Source of the DNA: Hydrangea macrophylla
Taxonomy: Eukaryota; Streptophyta; Magnoliopsida; Cornales; Hydrangeaceae
DNA: 64,000 nucleotides
Assembly (NCBI GenBank): GCA_033977485.1
Contig: CM066987.1
Span: 89,684,588 to 89,748,587 of the forward strand
Direction of reading: 5' to 3'
Shown here: in pieces, positions 31,152-41,099 of the stretch
How positions within the stretch are numbered: the stretch's first letter is position 1
Layout: each line of letters opens with the position of its first letter
Position numbers and translations under genes: made by a program
Notes under the pieces: model-generated
The model's input: only the letters and a program-made list of their open reading frames with translations
Database searches by the model: none
What the model was told of the DNA's origin: nothing

Positions 31152-33147
31152 TACATACTCTTATATATACACACATACATATATATATATACACACACAC
31201 ACACTCTCGGGTTAGAGAGGAAGAGAGAAGGGAAGGAGAGGAAGAATAAGAAGAAGAAGAGGAGAACAGAGAAAGAGAGAGCAGAGAAGAAAGGAGAGGA
31301 GAGAGATCAACCACCATAGCCGCCGCCGCGGAGCTCAGGACGCCGTCAACGGACCGCCGGGAGAGGTGAGTTTCATTAACTCACTCAAGAGGGTTGTTTT
31401 TGTGATGTTTATGTGTGTATAATAACGTGCATGAGGAGGAAAGAGGACCCCAACGTTTTTATAATAAAAACCAGCAGTTTTGAGGAAGAAGATAGAGTTC
31501 AATCGATTGCCATGGGATTCAATCGATTGATATACCAATCGATTGACATTATTCCAATCGATTGACATAAAGTCCAATTGATTGACATTATTTCCAATCG
31601 ATTGGGAAGAGCAGAATGTTGTTTATCTATTGTTATATGTTATGAGCTGATTATAATGTACCCAAGCTGCTAATGGTTGTATCTACGTGATATTTGATAT
31701 GTGCTTAGTCAACATGATACTACGTTAGCCTTATATGATGTTTATGTTAATGTTACAAGATGAACTGTTTATTATTTACTGTCAATATGAGATGAATTGT
31801 TTAACTGTCATATGTTATTGTCAAACTGAATAGTAGAACGGAATACAACTGCATGTTAATAATTAATAATCAGTAGATATGATTAATACAGAGCATGTGG
31901 TATTTCCAGTACTTAGTATATGAGCATTTCACAACATGTGTCAGCATGCATGGGATAGTGACGTAAAGAGGTAAGAGAAGCTGATGAGAAATGGGACATG
32001 TGGCTTATATGAGATATGTGTACTTTGGATCCATGGGATCAACGGCTGACGAGTCGGGTGGACGTTGGACGGTTAGAGTTCCTAGTACGCCTCTTGCTGT
32101 TGAAGACGTCCAGTAATGCGTATGCACTGTTGAAGACGTCCAGTGTACCGTTGACGATTACGTCCGGCTAGTGCCCTAATATATATACTCACCGTGTAGA
32201 CGACCAGTGAGAATATACACAGCGTAGAAGACGTCTGTTGTGCCGCTTCCATCGTTTACAGATAGGTGGTACCGTGTAGACGACCGGTAACCCTATCAAG
32301 GGATTGTAGGACCTACTGCCTAGTCGGGTGATTCCGATTGGTATTATGGTACCTATGTATGGATACGGATTTGGATTATGGTATCAACGTACAGATACAG
32401 AGATGGATATGGATATGGATATGAGAATGGCTAGTAAGAAGATGGTTCAGTCGTGGATCCAGCGTCCCGACGTAAAGGTATATGCATGGGATGGATGCAT
32501 GGGTTACATGCATGGATTTGATGAATATGTGATAAGATATTATACCATGATCCTTGTCTTTGTCATTACTATGCTTCCTGTTACCTTTGATTAATGTACA
32601 GTTTAATGAGACCTTTGCTATGTCCGTGAGTGACGTCATTGTTAAGAGATTAACCGCATTTTAAGATGCTGAACAATAACGGTGAGGAGTGTTGTTTAAT
32701 GTACTCACTCAGCTTTGTATCCAAAGCTGATGGCGTTTGTGCCCTGGACATTCCAATGTCTAGAGCTTCGCAGGACTTGAGGACGAGAGACTGATGTTCT
32801 GCCGGACTTGGAGCTGAAGGCTTGGAGAAGAAGACGTGCTGCTTGTAATAGTTAGTTGTATATCTGTTGTTATTATTGTTATAGGCCTGAGACTATAAGC
32901 CAGCTGTTGTAATAGATTTTGTAGACTTTTATAATTGGTACTTGGGCATCTGTTGCTTCCATACCTTTTATAGTTTCCGCTGTAGCCTCTGATTAATGTT
33001 AATAAGATATGTTCTATGAATAGCATCCTCCCTATCGTGGTGTTTATTGGTTTGAGTAGATGACAACGCGGTTATTCACCCGTCATTCCCTATGGACCCA
33101 TAAAGGAAATTTATTTTTCTCTATTTATGCTGCTCCGGGGCGTGACA
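30835..33147 (+). repeat. 3' LTR of element G
   Basis: Collinear with the 5' LTR. Palindrome clusters at 30902-31020 and 31499-31604, TATA at 31078-31088, GTGAGTT hairpin at 31366-31384, double hairpin at 32710-32763. One unit of cluster II has CAATTGATTG, a CG to TG change relative to the 5' copy. Confidence 0.92.
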
Positions 33148-35571
33148 TGTAACTTCTTCACCGGTCCATCATTAAATGTAACATTGTCGTTGACTTTAAT
33201 ATCTTCGAAGTTAATCTCGTGTGCGGGGTTGTGAGCACATTTTTGTAGCATACTGATGTGGAACACATTGTTCACTCATTACATCTTTGGCAGCAATGAG
33301 AGTCGATACTCAACTTTTCCAACACGTTCTAGAATCTCTAACGGTCCGATAAATCGTGGTGATAGCTTGCCTCTCTTTTGACCAAATCTGACGATGCCTC
33401 AAATAGGTGAAACTTTAAGCAGCACGTAATCTCCAACGTTGAATTCTGAATCTTTACGTCACTTGTCAGCATACTTCTTGTGTTGGGTCTGAGTTGTCTT
33501 CATCTTCTCATGTACAATCTAGATCTTCTCGCTAGTTTCTCGTACCATTTCTGGACCAAGAAGTTGAGTATCTCTGACTTCAGCCCAATATAGCGGCGAT
33601 TGCAAGATTTTCTGTATAAAACTTTAAATAGCGCCATCCATATGCTCGTATGGTAACTGTTGTTGTAGGCAAACTCAATCAATGGCAAGTGCATCTCCCA
33701 AGAACTCTCAAAATTGATAACGCATGCGTATAGCATATCTTCCATCACTTGATTAATTCGTTTAGTTTGCCCGTCGGTCTATAGATGAAAAGTTGAACTC
33801 AAGTTCTATGATGTTCCCATCGTTGTCTGGAGACTCTTCCAAAATTCTACAATTAAGCACGAATCTCGATCTGACATGATAGAAATAGGTACACCGTGTA
33901 ACTGTACAATGTGATGTAGATACATCCATCTCAAATGTTCCACTGGATACGTTATATTATATGTAATAAAATATGTCATCTTCGTAAGTCAATCCATAAT
34001 TACCCAAATAGCGTCATATGTGGTTCTGCTGTGACTTCGGCAAACCTACCATGAAATCCATGGTGATGTATTCCCATTTCCATTGGGGAATCGGTAACGG
34101 CCATAATAGTCTCGACGGTTTCTCATGTTTTGCCTTTACTTGTTTACAAGTAAGACATTGAGATACATACTCAGCTACTTGTCGTTGCATTCCTTCCCAC
34201 CAGAAATTTCTCTTCAAATCCTTGTACATTTTGTACCTCCTAGATGAATAGTCATCTGTGACTTATGCGCTTCATCAAATATTTCTTTCCAGAGATTTTC
34301 TTCGTTAGGTACATAGATTCTATCCTTATATCGCAACGCTCCGTCTGTATCAATACTCCAGACCCCTGGTTCCTTTGCTGACATCTTTGTGAACCATAAC
34401 TTCAAATCCTCCATCGTCTATTGAGCTTCTATGATACGGCTAATCAAAGTTGGCTGTACCAGAAAGCATCCAAGATGTTGTCCTTCCATTGGTTCCAATG
34501 GCTGAAGTTCAAATTCGGCTAAAACTTCCAATGCTTTCCATTCTCGAATTAATAATGCAGCAATTACTAGTCGAGGTCTACGACTTAAAGCATCTGCTAT
34601 GACATTTGCTTTACCCGGATGGTATTGCAATAAAAGTCATAATTCTTAAGTTACTCCATCCACCTTCGTTGTCGCATGTTCAACTCCTTCTGAGAAAACA
34701 AATACGTCAAGCTGTTATGATCGGAAAATAGATCAAACTTCTCTCCATAGAGGTAGTGTCTCCAAATCTTTAATGCAAACACTATTGCTGCTAATTCCAT
34801 ATCATTTGTCGGATACTTCTTCTTATCTTCCTTCAATTGTCTTGATCTGTATGCAATGACATTCTCATCCTGCATAAGCACACAGCCAAGTCCTTGGTGT
34901 GATGCATCACTGTAGATCACATACCTTTTTCTACTCTTGAGTATTGGGAGTACTGGTGCAGAAGTCAATCTTTCCTTTAACTGCTAAAATGCACCCTCAT
35001 GCTTATATGTCCATTCGTACTTCATCTCTTTCCATGTCAAATTCGTCAATGGACCTACTATCTTGGAGAATCCTTCTACGAATCTTCAATAATATCCTGC
35101 TAAACCAAGAAAACTTTTGACCTTTGTCGCATTGGTCGGTCTGTTCTATCTTAAGACTACATCGATCATAGATGAGTCCATAGAGATACCATCCTGAGAT
35201 ATAACATGTCCGAAGAATTTGACCTCCTATAGACAAAATTCACACTTGCTGAACTTTGTATACAACTTGCTATCTCGAAGTGTCCGTAAAGCCATTTATA
35301 AATATTCCTTGTGTTCTTTCTCCGTCTTTGAGTAGATCAAGACACCATTGATGAACACTATAATGAATTGATCTAGATATGGTCTGAATACTCTATTTAT
35401 CAAGTCCATGAGTACTGCTGGTGCATTCGTCAATCTAAAAGGTATAACTTGAAACTCATAATGCCTGTATCTTGTCCTGAACGCAGTATTCGTCATATCC
35501 TCCAGTCAAACTAACAGTTGATGATATCTCGAATGTAAATCGATCTTTGAAAAGATCCTTGATCATTGTAG
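33148..35571 (-). pseudogene. Element C pol: RT C-terminal half, RNase H and integrase, heavily decayed
   Basis: On the minus strand from 35571 the RT resumes after insertion [28 protein letters not shown] is followed by [14 protein letters not shown] (35296-35496), where the catalytic Asp-Asp of FIDDI has become Asn-Gly, so this RT is dead. Next come RNase H (34651-34968: [33 protein letters not shown]; 34418-34630: YHPGKANVIADALS), the integrase zinc region (34014-34414: KCLT-like QCLTCKQVK) and core pieces (WKWEYITMDFMVGLPKSQQN; MMEDMLYACVINF at 33500-33748). Each piece is in a different frame. The coding signal fades about 20 bases inside the border with G. Confidence 0.88.
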
Positions 35572-36205
35572 ATGGTTGACACGACTAAATAGTTGTGCAC
35601 TCTTGTGCAACACCCAAGTGTAGGTGATCGTGCAAGTAATACTGGATAAGTCCAGGTCGATCCCACAGGGAAGGAATAGGAAGGATATATACTAAGTTAT
35701 AACCTAAAGAAAAAGAAAATAAGAATGAATGATTTGATGTGTACTAACAAATCCTAATTAATTAAATTAAACTAAATAATAAACTAAAACTTATAGAAAC
35801 ATAATTAATTAAACAGATAAATTAAAGGTGTTGGAAACACGTGAATCCACATTAATCCTAACCATCTACCATGCATATTCATTAATGCTCTATGGAGTAC
35901 ATCCCTTTTCAGTATTCCGTATTTTTCTAAAGATAAAGAATCAATAGCCCTTTCATGACCGGGACTACATCATCACAGTTGATTTAAAATACTTGGAAGA
36001 CGGTTTAAAACAATGGTAATTACTTGCACTCTAAATGGTGTTAGCATTCAAAGTGGTTTTCAAAAGTCATTGAAGAAAATAGCCTTAAGGCTTTAAGTTC
36101 TAAAAACTGTTGTGACAAACTGAGCTTATTGGGACAATTTGATGACAGATTTCTAAAACAGAAAGTCATGGAATACTTAAAAGAATCATCTCAGGAATTA
36201 ACATG

Positions 36206-36327
36206 TTCGATCGATCGAAGCGCTCTCGATCGATCGGACATCTTCATCCTTCAATCAATCGAAATGCCTTCGATCGCTTGACTGTGGCTCTGGTTCGATC
36301 GATCGAAATACCTTCGATCGATCGAGC
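36206..36327 (-). repeat. TCGATCGATCGA palindrome cluster downstream of TATA (H 3' LTR)
   Basis: Six units of types TTCGATCGATCGAA and CTCGATCGATCGG are spaced 15-30 bases apart. Confidence 0.75.
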
Positions 36328-36731
36328 CCAAGGTTTCTAAAGATTGCATGGCAGAGGTTGGGAATCAATGTTTCATCACATATTCCCAACGTCTAAACTA
36401 CAGAAACATAACAAAACTAGTGCAGAAGTAGTAAAACATAGCAATCATAACAACTAGATTAACAAACAATCAAATAAAGAAAAGGAACAGAAAAACCTGG
36501 AATAAATCTGAATATAACTTGTAATAAACTTGAAACAAACTTGAATCTTGAATCTACAATGAAAAAGGAGGAAGAAAACATCAAACTAAACTAATCTACT
36601 CCTAAACTAACCCTAAAACTACCCTAAACTGCTGTTCTGTGCGTTCTGGAGCGTCCTCCCTTCGTCTGGCGTCAAAACGGCTTATATATAGGGTTCCCAC
36701 AGAGTTTACGCAACTTTTGGGTGAATATAAA

Positions 36732-36800
36732 GTTCGATCGATCGAGCTTAGTTCGATCGATCGAAGGTTCGATCGATTGAACTCTTCTTCAATCGCTTGA
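36732..36800 (-). promoter_or_regulatory. TTCGATCGATCGAA palindrome cluster upstream of TATA (H 3' LTR)
   Basis: Four units in about 70 bases lie directly upstream (minus strand) of the TATA box at 36682-36691. The 5' LTR copy is at 42256-42323 with the TATA at about 42205-42213. Confidence 0.7.
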
Positions 36801-37201
36801 ACTCTATGATTTTGACAGCTCTGCGCACTGATGGGAGAATGGCCTTAACTCTTCACTCAGACCTCGGATTGACCTCCCGTTTGCGGCCACGCGACCGTAA
36901 CTCAAAGATCTACATTTTATATATCTGGAAAAATCTTCCAAATCTGAAGTCTTCATTGTCAAAATTGGTGTTTTCTCAGCTGATTCTATTGTTCTATCCA
37001 CCAGAATCACTTTTCTTTAACTTCACTTCATTGATTTGCATCCTAATACCTATAAAACAATGCAAAAACATATATTTAAACATTAACACAATAAAAAGAG
37101 CATTGTTATTAGAATGCACCTAAATGTAGGGACTTTGGGGATAAAGTATGCATAAAGAACCATATAATACACTATAAATATGCACTTTTCACCTCGAATC
37201 A

Positions 37202-37242
37202 CACCCCCCAACTAGCTCGTTGCTAGTCCCTAGCAATGAAGC
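37202..37242 (-). other. 3' polypurine tract of H with upstream hairpin
   Basis: The minus strand reads hairpin TTGCTAG-gga-CTAGCAA, then AGCTAGTTGGGGGGTG, then the LTR start TGATTCG. A second copy of this layout lies 1.8 kb upstream (39001-39040). Confidence 0.75.
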
Positions 37243-38995
37243 GAACTACAACAGTGTTTATTTGAACTCTAAAAATTAAAAAAAAAAGAAAGTAAAAATC
37301 CTAAATCACTTTCGCAGGAATCGTGATTGCATTTAGCGTATGCAACAAGCCTTTAAACCACTAGGTTCCCCCTAGTGGACGAGTGTTGTCTCGTGAGGGT
37401 TTGCAGTGAATCTACCCACAAAATTCATGTTTATGGTAATGGTTCTCATTTAAATTTTTTCAAGAAATATTTTCCTCTCATTTAGCAATGTGATTAAGCT
37501 CAACAATTTCATAAAACTCTCTAGTAAGCCATAGCAATGCAACACACACATTACAGTTAATCTACTATCAAAGTCATTAGAATATTCCATACCTATTAAT
37601 CATCAAGTGTGTGTGTGAATGGACAACCAAAATACAAAACATTAATTTCAAAGATCGCATGACCTAAGGCACTATCAAGACGTTCATTTTGACTCAACTC
37701 TCACTGGGATTACACTCTCAAGATGAAATCACTCCGAATTGGGTGTAATAATTATCACTCATGATATGGAAGCTATAAAGAGTAAATATAAATGGAATCT
37801 AATGCTTCTCATATCTAAATAGAAAAACAAAAAATTTATAGTGCACAAAGTCTCATGAAATGATACTTTTCACTAGAAGAGCGAGATACCGTGGATAACT
37901 CTCTCAATACCTTAACTTCAAATCCAATTTACTTAAAATCATCAGGACTTTGAAAAAGAGGTGTTAGATTAAGAAGAAAAAAGGCTCGTGATATTCAATT
38001 GGGTCAAAGGATGTGATTGGAATGTCTACTATAACTTTTCAAACTTCCCACATCTCCAATCTCTCTCTTCTTCTTTTCTTTTATTTATTTTTTTCACACT
38101 CTTCTTTTCATTCCTTTTTTTTTTCTTTTGTAACAACCATTGGCATTTTTTTTTCTTTTTCTTCTCATGCTTTTCTTTTTTTCTTTCATTTTTTCTTTGC
38201 CAACTTTCCCTTATTCACACTAACATACTTCTTGTTAACGCAACACATCCCAATCACACCTAAATAAAGAACTGATGCTTGAACTCCTAATTTGGAGTTT
38301 GGTATAGACTTTAGGATTATGAAGACAAGGCGATTATGATAAGCTCAAGAGGTGAAGTAAAGGAATAGCATAGAGGTAGGCCAAGGCTGTATTATCCATG
38401 TATGGTCAAAAGATGGCCTAAATCATCTTCTAAGTTAATAGGATAATTCATTTCAGTAAATTCAAGAGCTCTAAAGTTTGGTAAATCTTGAACGTTCTCT
38501 TCTAGTGATCAGTCAAAATGAAGAAGAAAAATGAGACTTACAACGAATGAATACGCATTTCAAAAAGTAAGAGTAATTTATAAAACCCTCAAAAACAAAG
38601 AATGGCACAAAAGCTCACTTGGGTTCTTAGTCTCCACTACAGTCTCTCAAGACACCTAAGCTATGCTTACTAATCCATTTTAGCTATGTACAAGGTTGTC
38701 ACAACGTGCTCAAAGTTGTTTGAAGATTAAAAAGCATAAAATATACTATAACTAAGATAGTAAACAAACTATCATTGTGTATCACATACTAATAACATAC
38801 AGAAAATAACACCAATGCATCATAACCAACTACATTAACTAAGGGAGAAATACAAGAACCATTTTATTATCTTTAAAAATAAAATTGAAAAAAAATTTAA
38901 AATTTTTGACAATTTTAATTTACTGAGTTTGAGTTGTATGTTGCTAAGTAGGTGTATTGACACGAAAGCATAAAAAGAAATTAACGAGGCATGCA
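37243..38995 (-). other. Non-coding 3' internal region of element H
   Basis: About 1.75 kb with no credible gene. It includes a pyrimidine-rich block on the plus strand (38060-38210). Several blocks, such as GCAACAAGCCTTTAAACC and CTCGTGAGGGTTTGCAG, recur in the same order in element D (45180-45290), so this region is shared between two element families. Confidence 0.6.
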
Positions 38996-39000
38996 ATGAC

Positions 39001-39040
39001 TCACTCCCCCCAACTAAAACTAAACATTGTCCCCAATGTT
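39001..39040 (-). other. Internal hairpin plus polypurine tract of H (second PPT-like module)
   Basis: The minus strand reads AACATTG-ggga-CAATGTT, then TAGTTTTAGTTGGGGGGAGTG. Structure and sequence resemble the 3' polypurine tract of H and the two such modules of D. Confidence 0.65.
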
Positions 39041-39200
39041 CTAAACTAAGCACATGGACATATGTAAAGTAAAGCGAGAGAAGGAAGGATGTTACCTCAA
39101 GGCATTAATATCCACTTTTTTTTTAAGTTACCTGCAAAATCATTAGTAGCAACACGGAAAAATAGAAAATACAATACAACTACTCAGTAAATAAATTCGG

Positions 39201-40937
39201 TTAATCAAGATTTTTATCATACAGTAATAACCGAAATTTATGAGGATCTTTCCAGTGAAATAATTTAACAATGAGAAGACTGTAGGGATCCTCATAAAAA
39301 TGCAACTCCCCCCAACTAATGTCAGGCTCAAGGTCAGAGGAGATGATGCAAAACCTATGGCTGCCAAATTTGTTGGGGACAGTTATAAGAGGAATACCAC
39401 ACTTTTTAGGAATTATACTCAAGGAAAGATCTTTGGTGTTGGTATTTTCTATAACAGCCTCTATTTTTTTATTATCAAAAACAGGCGGAGGCCATGGTTC
39501 AATAAAAGGGGTAGGGTCTAAGTGATGTTCTAATGAAGCTTTACTACCCTCCTCTTGTTGAAGAACAGAATCTATGGAGATGTGATCATAGGAATTGGAT
39601 TTATGTTCTATGTAAATAATTTTGGACTGGACTTGGATGAAGCTATCTATTTGGGCCTCAATATCATTATTACTCAAGAAGGTCAAGCAGTCTAGAAGAT
39701 TACTAGCTTCTTGTTGAAGTTTAAGATCATCTAACGTGGGCCTAATATTTTCCAAGTCCTCTCTCACAAAATTTTGAAATTTAAAATTTGGTGAAGTACA
39801 TGTGCTAGAATCTTTATCATCCTCTTCCACAACACATTCATTTTGTTCAGTATTGGGGTACACATAACTTTCAAGCTCAGGATGAGAGTTTTGATTAAAA
39901 GAGAGGATAGGTGATGGGTATCTTGGTGACACCACCTCTTCGGCCGAAAGAGTTGAGGGTTCATGAATATCACTTGAATCTAAATCGGATTTAGATTTTT
40001 CAATTATGTCCTCCCTAGGGTCACTATCAAAAGTAGGGGTAGAGTCAACATGGGACTCATCCTTTCCTAATTGCGTGTAATCACCTAAACTCTCATCATC
40101 TTTTATAACCTCATTAATCTCATCCTTGTAACTCTCCTCACTATATATGTCATCTATAGAGGTGCTTTGGACAAAGAGATTGTGCAATTTTATCAAGGTA
40201 GTGAAGGAGTTGATGTCTGGGGATGCATATTGAGGAGAAGATGGTTCTACAACTTCATGCTCAATGGTTTGGTTTTGGAGTTCTTGTTGGGTTATGACTT
40301 TCTCGAGTGAGTTGTTAACCTCATTCGGTATAAACCCGTCATTGTCCTCTAATTCCATTCCATTATTAGTGTCTTGAAATTTAGGTTGTAGTGTTGAAGG
40401 ATTGGTATAGTCTTCTAAAGGTTGGCTAGCATACGCTTGTTGATATCTAGTTTCTAATTTATCAAGTGCACTATCTAGCCTTTTCATTTCACTAAGCAGC
40501 AATTTTAACATACCATTATCCTCAACTTGGTTATTCTCCTCATTATTACCATATAAAGTTTCATCCCAATTTTGTTGATAATAGTCCCCTTCCCATTGAG
40601 TTTGTGGACAAGACTCGCCAAAGGGAAAGTCTTGGTACTCTTGGTAATCATGGGAACTACTACTATAACCTATATTATGATTTTGGTTATAGCTCCATTG
40701 CGGTTGATAGAACTCTCCATGTGGAGGTTCTTGATATGTTTGATAATATGGGAGATTACCACTATTGTTTTCCCATTGTGGTGGTTGGTAGCACTCAGGT
40801 TGATAATTTGCGTCATATGTGGGTGCTTGCCAACTTGGGGGATAGTTTTCATCACATAAAGTGTATCTATTCATGATGTTTGTGTTGTATGGAGGGTAAT
40901 ATGGATATGACATGTTTATCCCAAAATTTTTAAACAA
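39201..40937 (-). CDS. 578-codon ORF of element H, unknown function
   Basis: I do not recognise the protein. The first 130 residues are rich in Tyr, Pro, Gln and Asn with repeated YQPPQW/YQPQWSYN/QTQWEGDYYQQNW motifs. A short Leu/Lys-rich segment, MLKLLLSEMKRLDSALDKLE (near residue 143), could form a coiled coil. A long acidic Ser/Glu/Asp-rich middle follows. The last 70 residues look more globular (IPKKCGIPLITVPNKFGSH, WKDPHKFRLLLYDKNLD). The start could be Met1 or Met9 (MSYPYYPP). The aromatic-Pro-Gln head and short coil resemble the tail of Athila/Tat gag proteins, but no zinc knuckle or capsid motif is visible. It lies after the PBS in the sense direction and has no internal stop, in a recently inserted element. 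Confidence 0.75.
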   Translation of the reverse strand: MFKNFGINMSYPYYPPYNTNIMNRYTLCDENYPPSWQAPTYDANYQPECYQPPQWENNSGNLPYYQTYQEPPHGEFYQPQWSYNQNHNIGYSSSSHDYQEYQDFPFGESCPQTQWEGDYYQQNWDETLYGNNEENNQVEDNGMLKLLLSEMKRLDSALDKLETRYQQAYASQPLEDYTNPSTLQPKFQDTNNGMELEDNDGFIPNEVNNSLEKVITQQELQNQTIEHEVVEPSSPQYASPDINSFTTLIKLHNLFVQSTSIDDIYSEESYKDEINEVIKDDESLGDYTQLGKDESHVDSTPTFDSDPREDIIEKSKSDLDSSDIHEPSTLSAEEVVSPRYPSPILSFNQNSHPELESYVYPNTEQNECVVEEDDKDSSTCTSPNFKFQNFVREDLENIRPTLDDLKLQQEASNLLDCLTFLSNNDIEAQIDSFIQVQSKIIYIEHKSNSYDHISIDSVLQQEEGSKASLEHHLDPTPFIEPWPPPVFDNKKIEAVIENTNTKDLSLSIIPKKCGIPLITVPNKFGSHRFCIISSDLEPDISWGELHFYEDPYSLLIVKLFHWKDPHKFRLLLYDKNLD

Positions 40938-41075
40938 TAAAATTTTTATTTATTTACTTGTGAGAGAAAAAGTCCAACAATTTTTATTTGTATTATATAT
41001 TTGTTTATTAAATTTTTTTTTAAGAAAAAGAAAAAAAAATGGAGATAACTTAGTAAAATCCTAACCTAGTTGCCT

Positions 41076-41093
41076 TCCCCGGCAACGGCGCCA
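41076..41093 (-). other. Primer-binding site of element H (tRNA-Asp)
   Basis: The minus strand reads TGGCGCCGTTGCCGGGGA, complementary to the 3' end of plant tRNA-Asp, 6 bases inside the 5' LTR. Confidence 0.9.
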
Positions 41094-41099
41094 AAACCT

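Larger units (their letters stand above)
25432..33147 (+). mobile_element. Element G: complete non-autonomous, gag-only LTR retrotransposon
   Basis: LTRs at 25432-27741 and 30835-33147 (2310 and 2313 bases) enclose only 3.1 kb with PBS, an intact gag and a polypurine tract. Protease, RT and integrase are absent. Target duplication TGTAA is present on both sides (25427-25431 and 33148-33152). The LTRs differ at few positions apart from a short gap near their start (TACCCTTAGG against TACCCCGTATTTTTAGG), so the insertion is recent. This fits the plant class called TR-GAG: LTR elements that keep only gag and borrow pol products. Confidence 0.92.
35577..37201 (-). repeat. 3' LTR of element H
   Basis: On the minus strand it starts TGATTCGAGGTG and ends AGTCGTGTCA. 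It carries palindrome cluster II (36732-36800) 41 bases upstream of a TATATATAAG box (36682-36691) and palindrome cluster I (36206-36327) downstream. Confidence 0.92.

Noticed and set aside
37988..38267. Phe/Ser-rich frames at 37988-38267
   Set aside because: Translation of a pyrimidine-rich tract in the non-coding region of H, on the strand opposite to the element.
41076..41093. Match to the 3' end of a tRNA-Asp gene (also at 50853-50870)
   Set aside because: Only the last 18 bases of the tRNA are present, directly next to LTR starts and in the right orientation for a primer-binding site. There is no tRNA body or anticodon arm.
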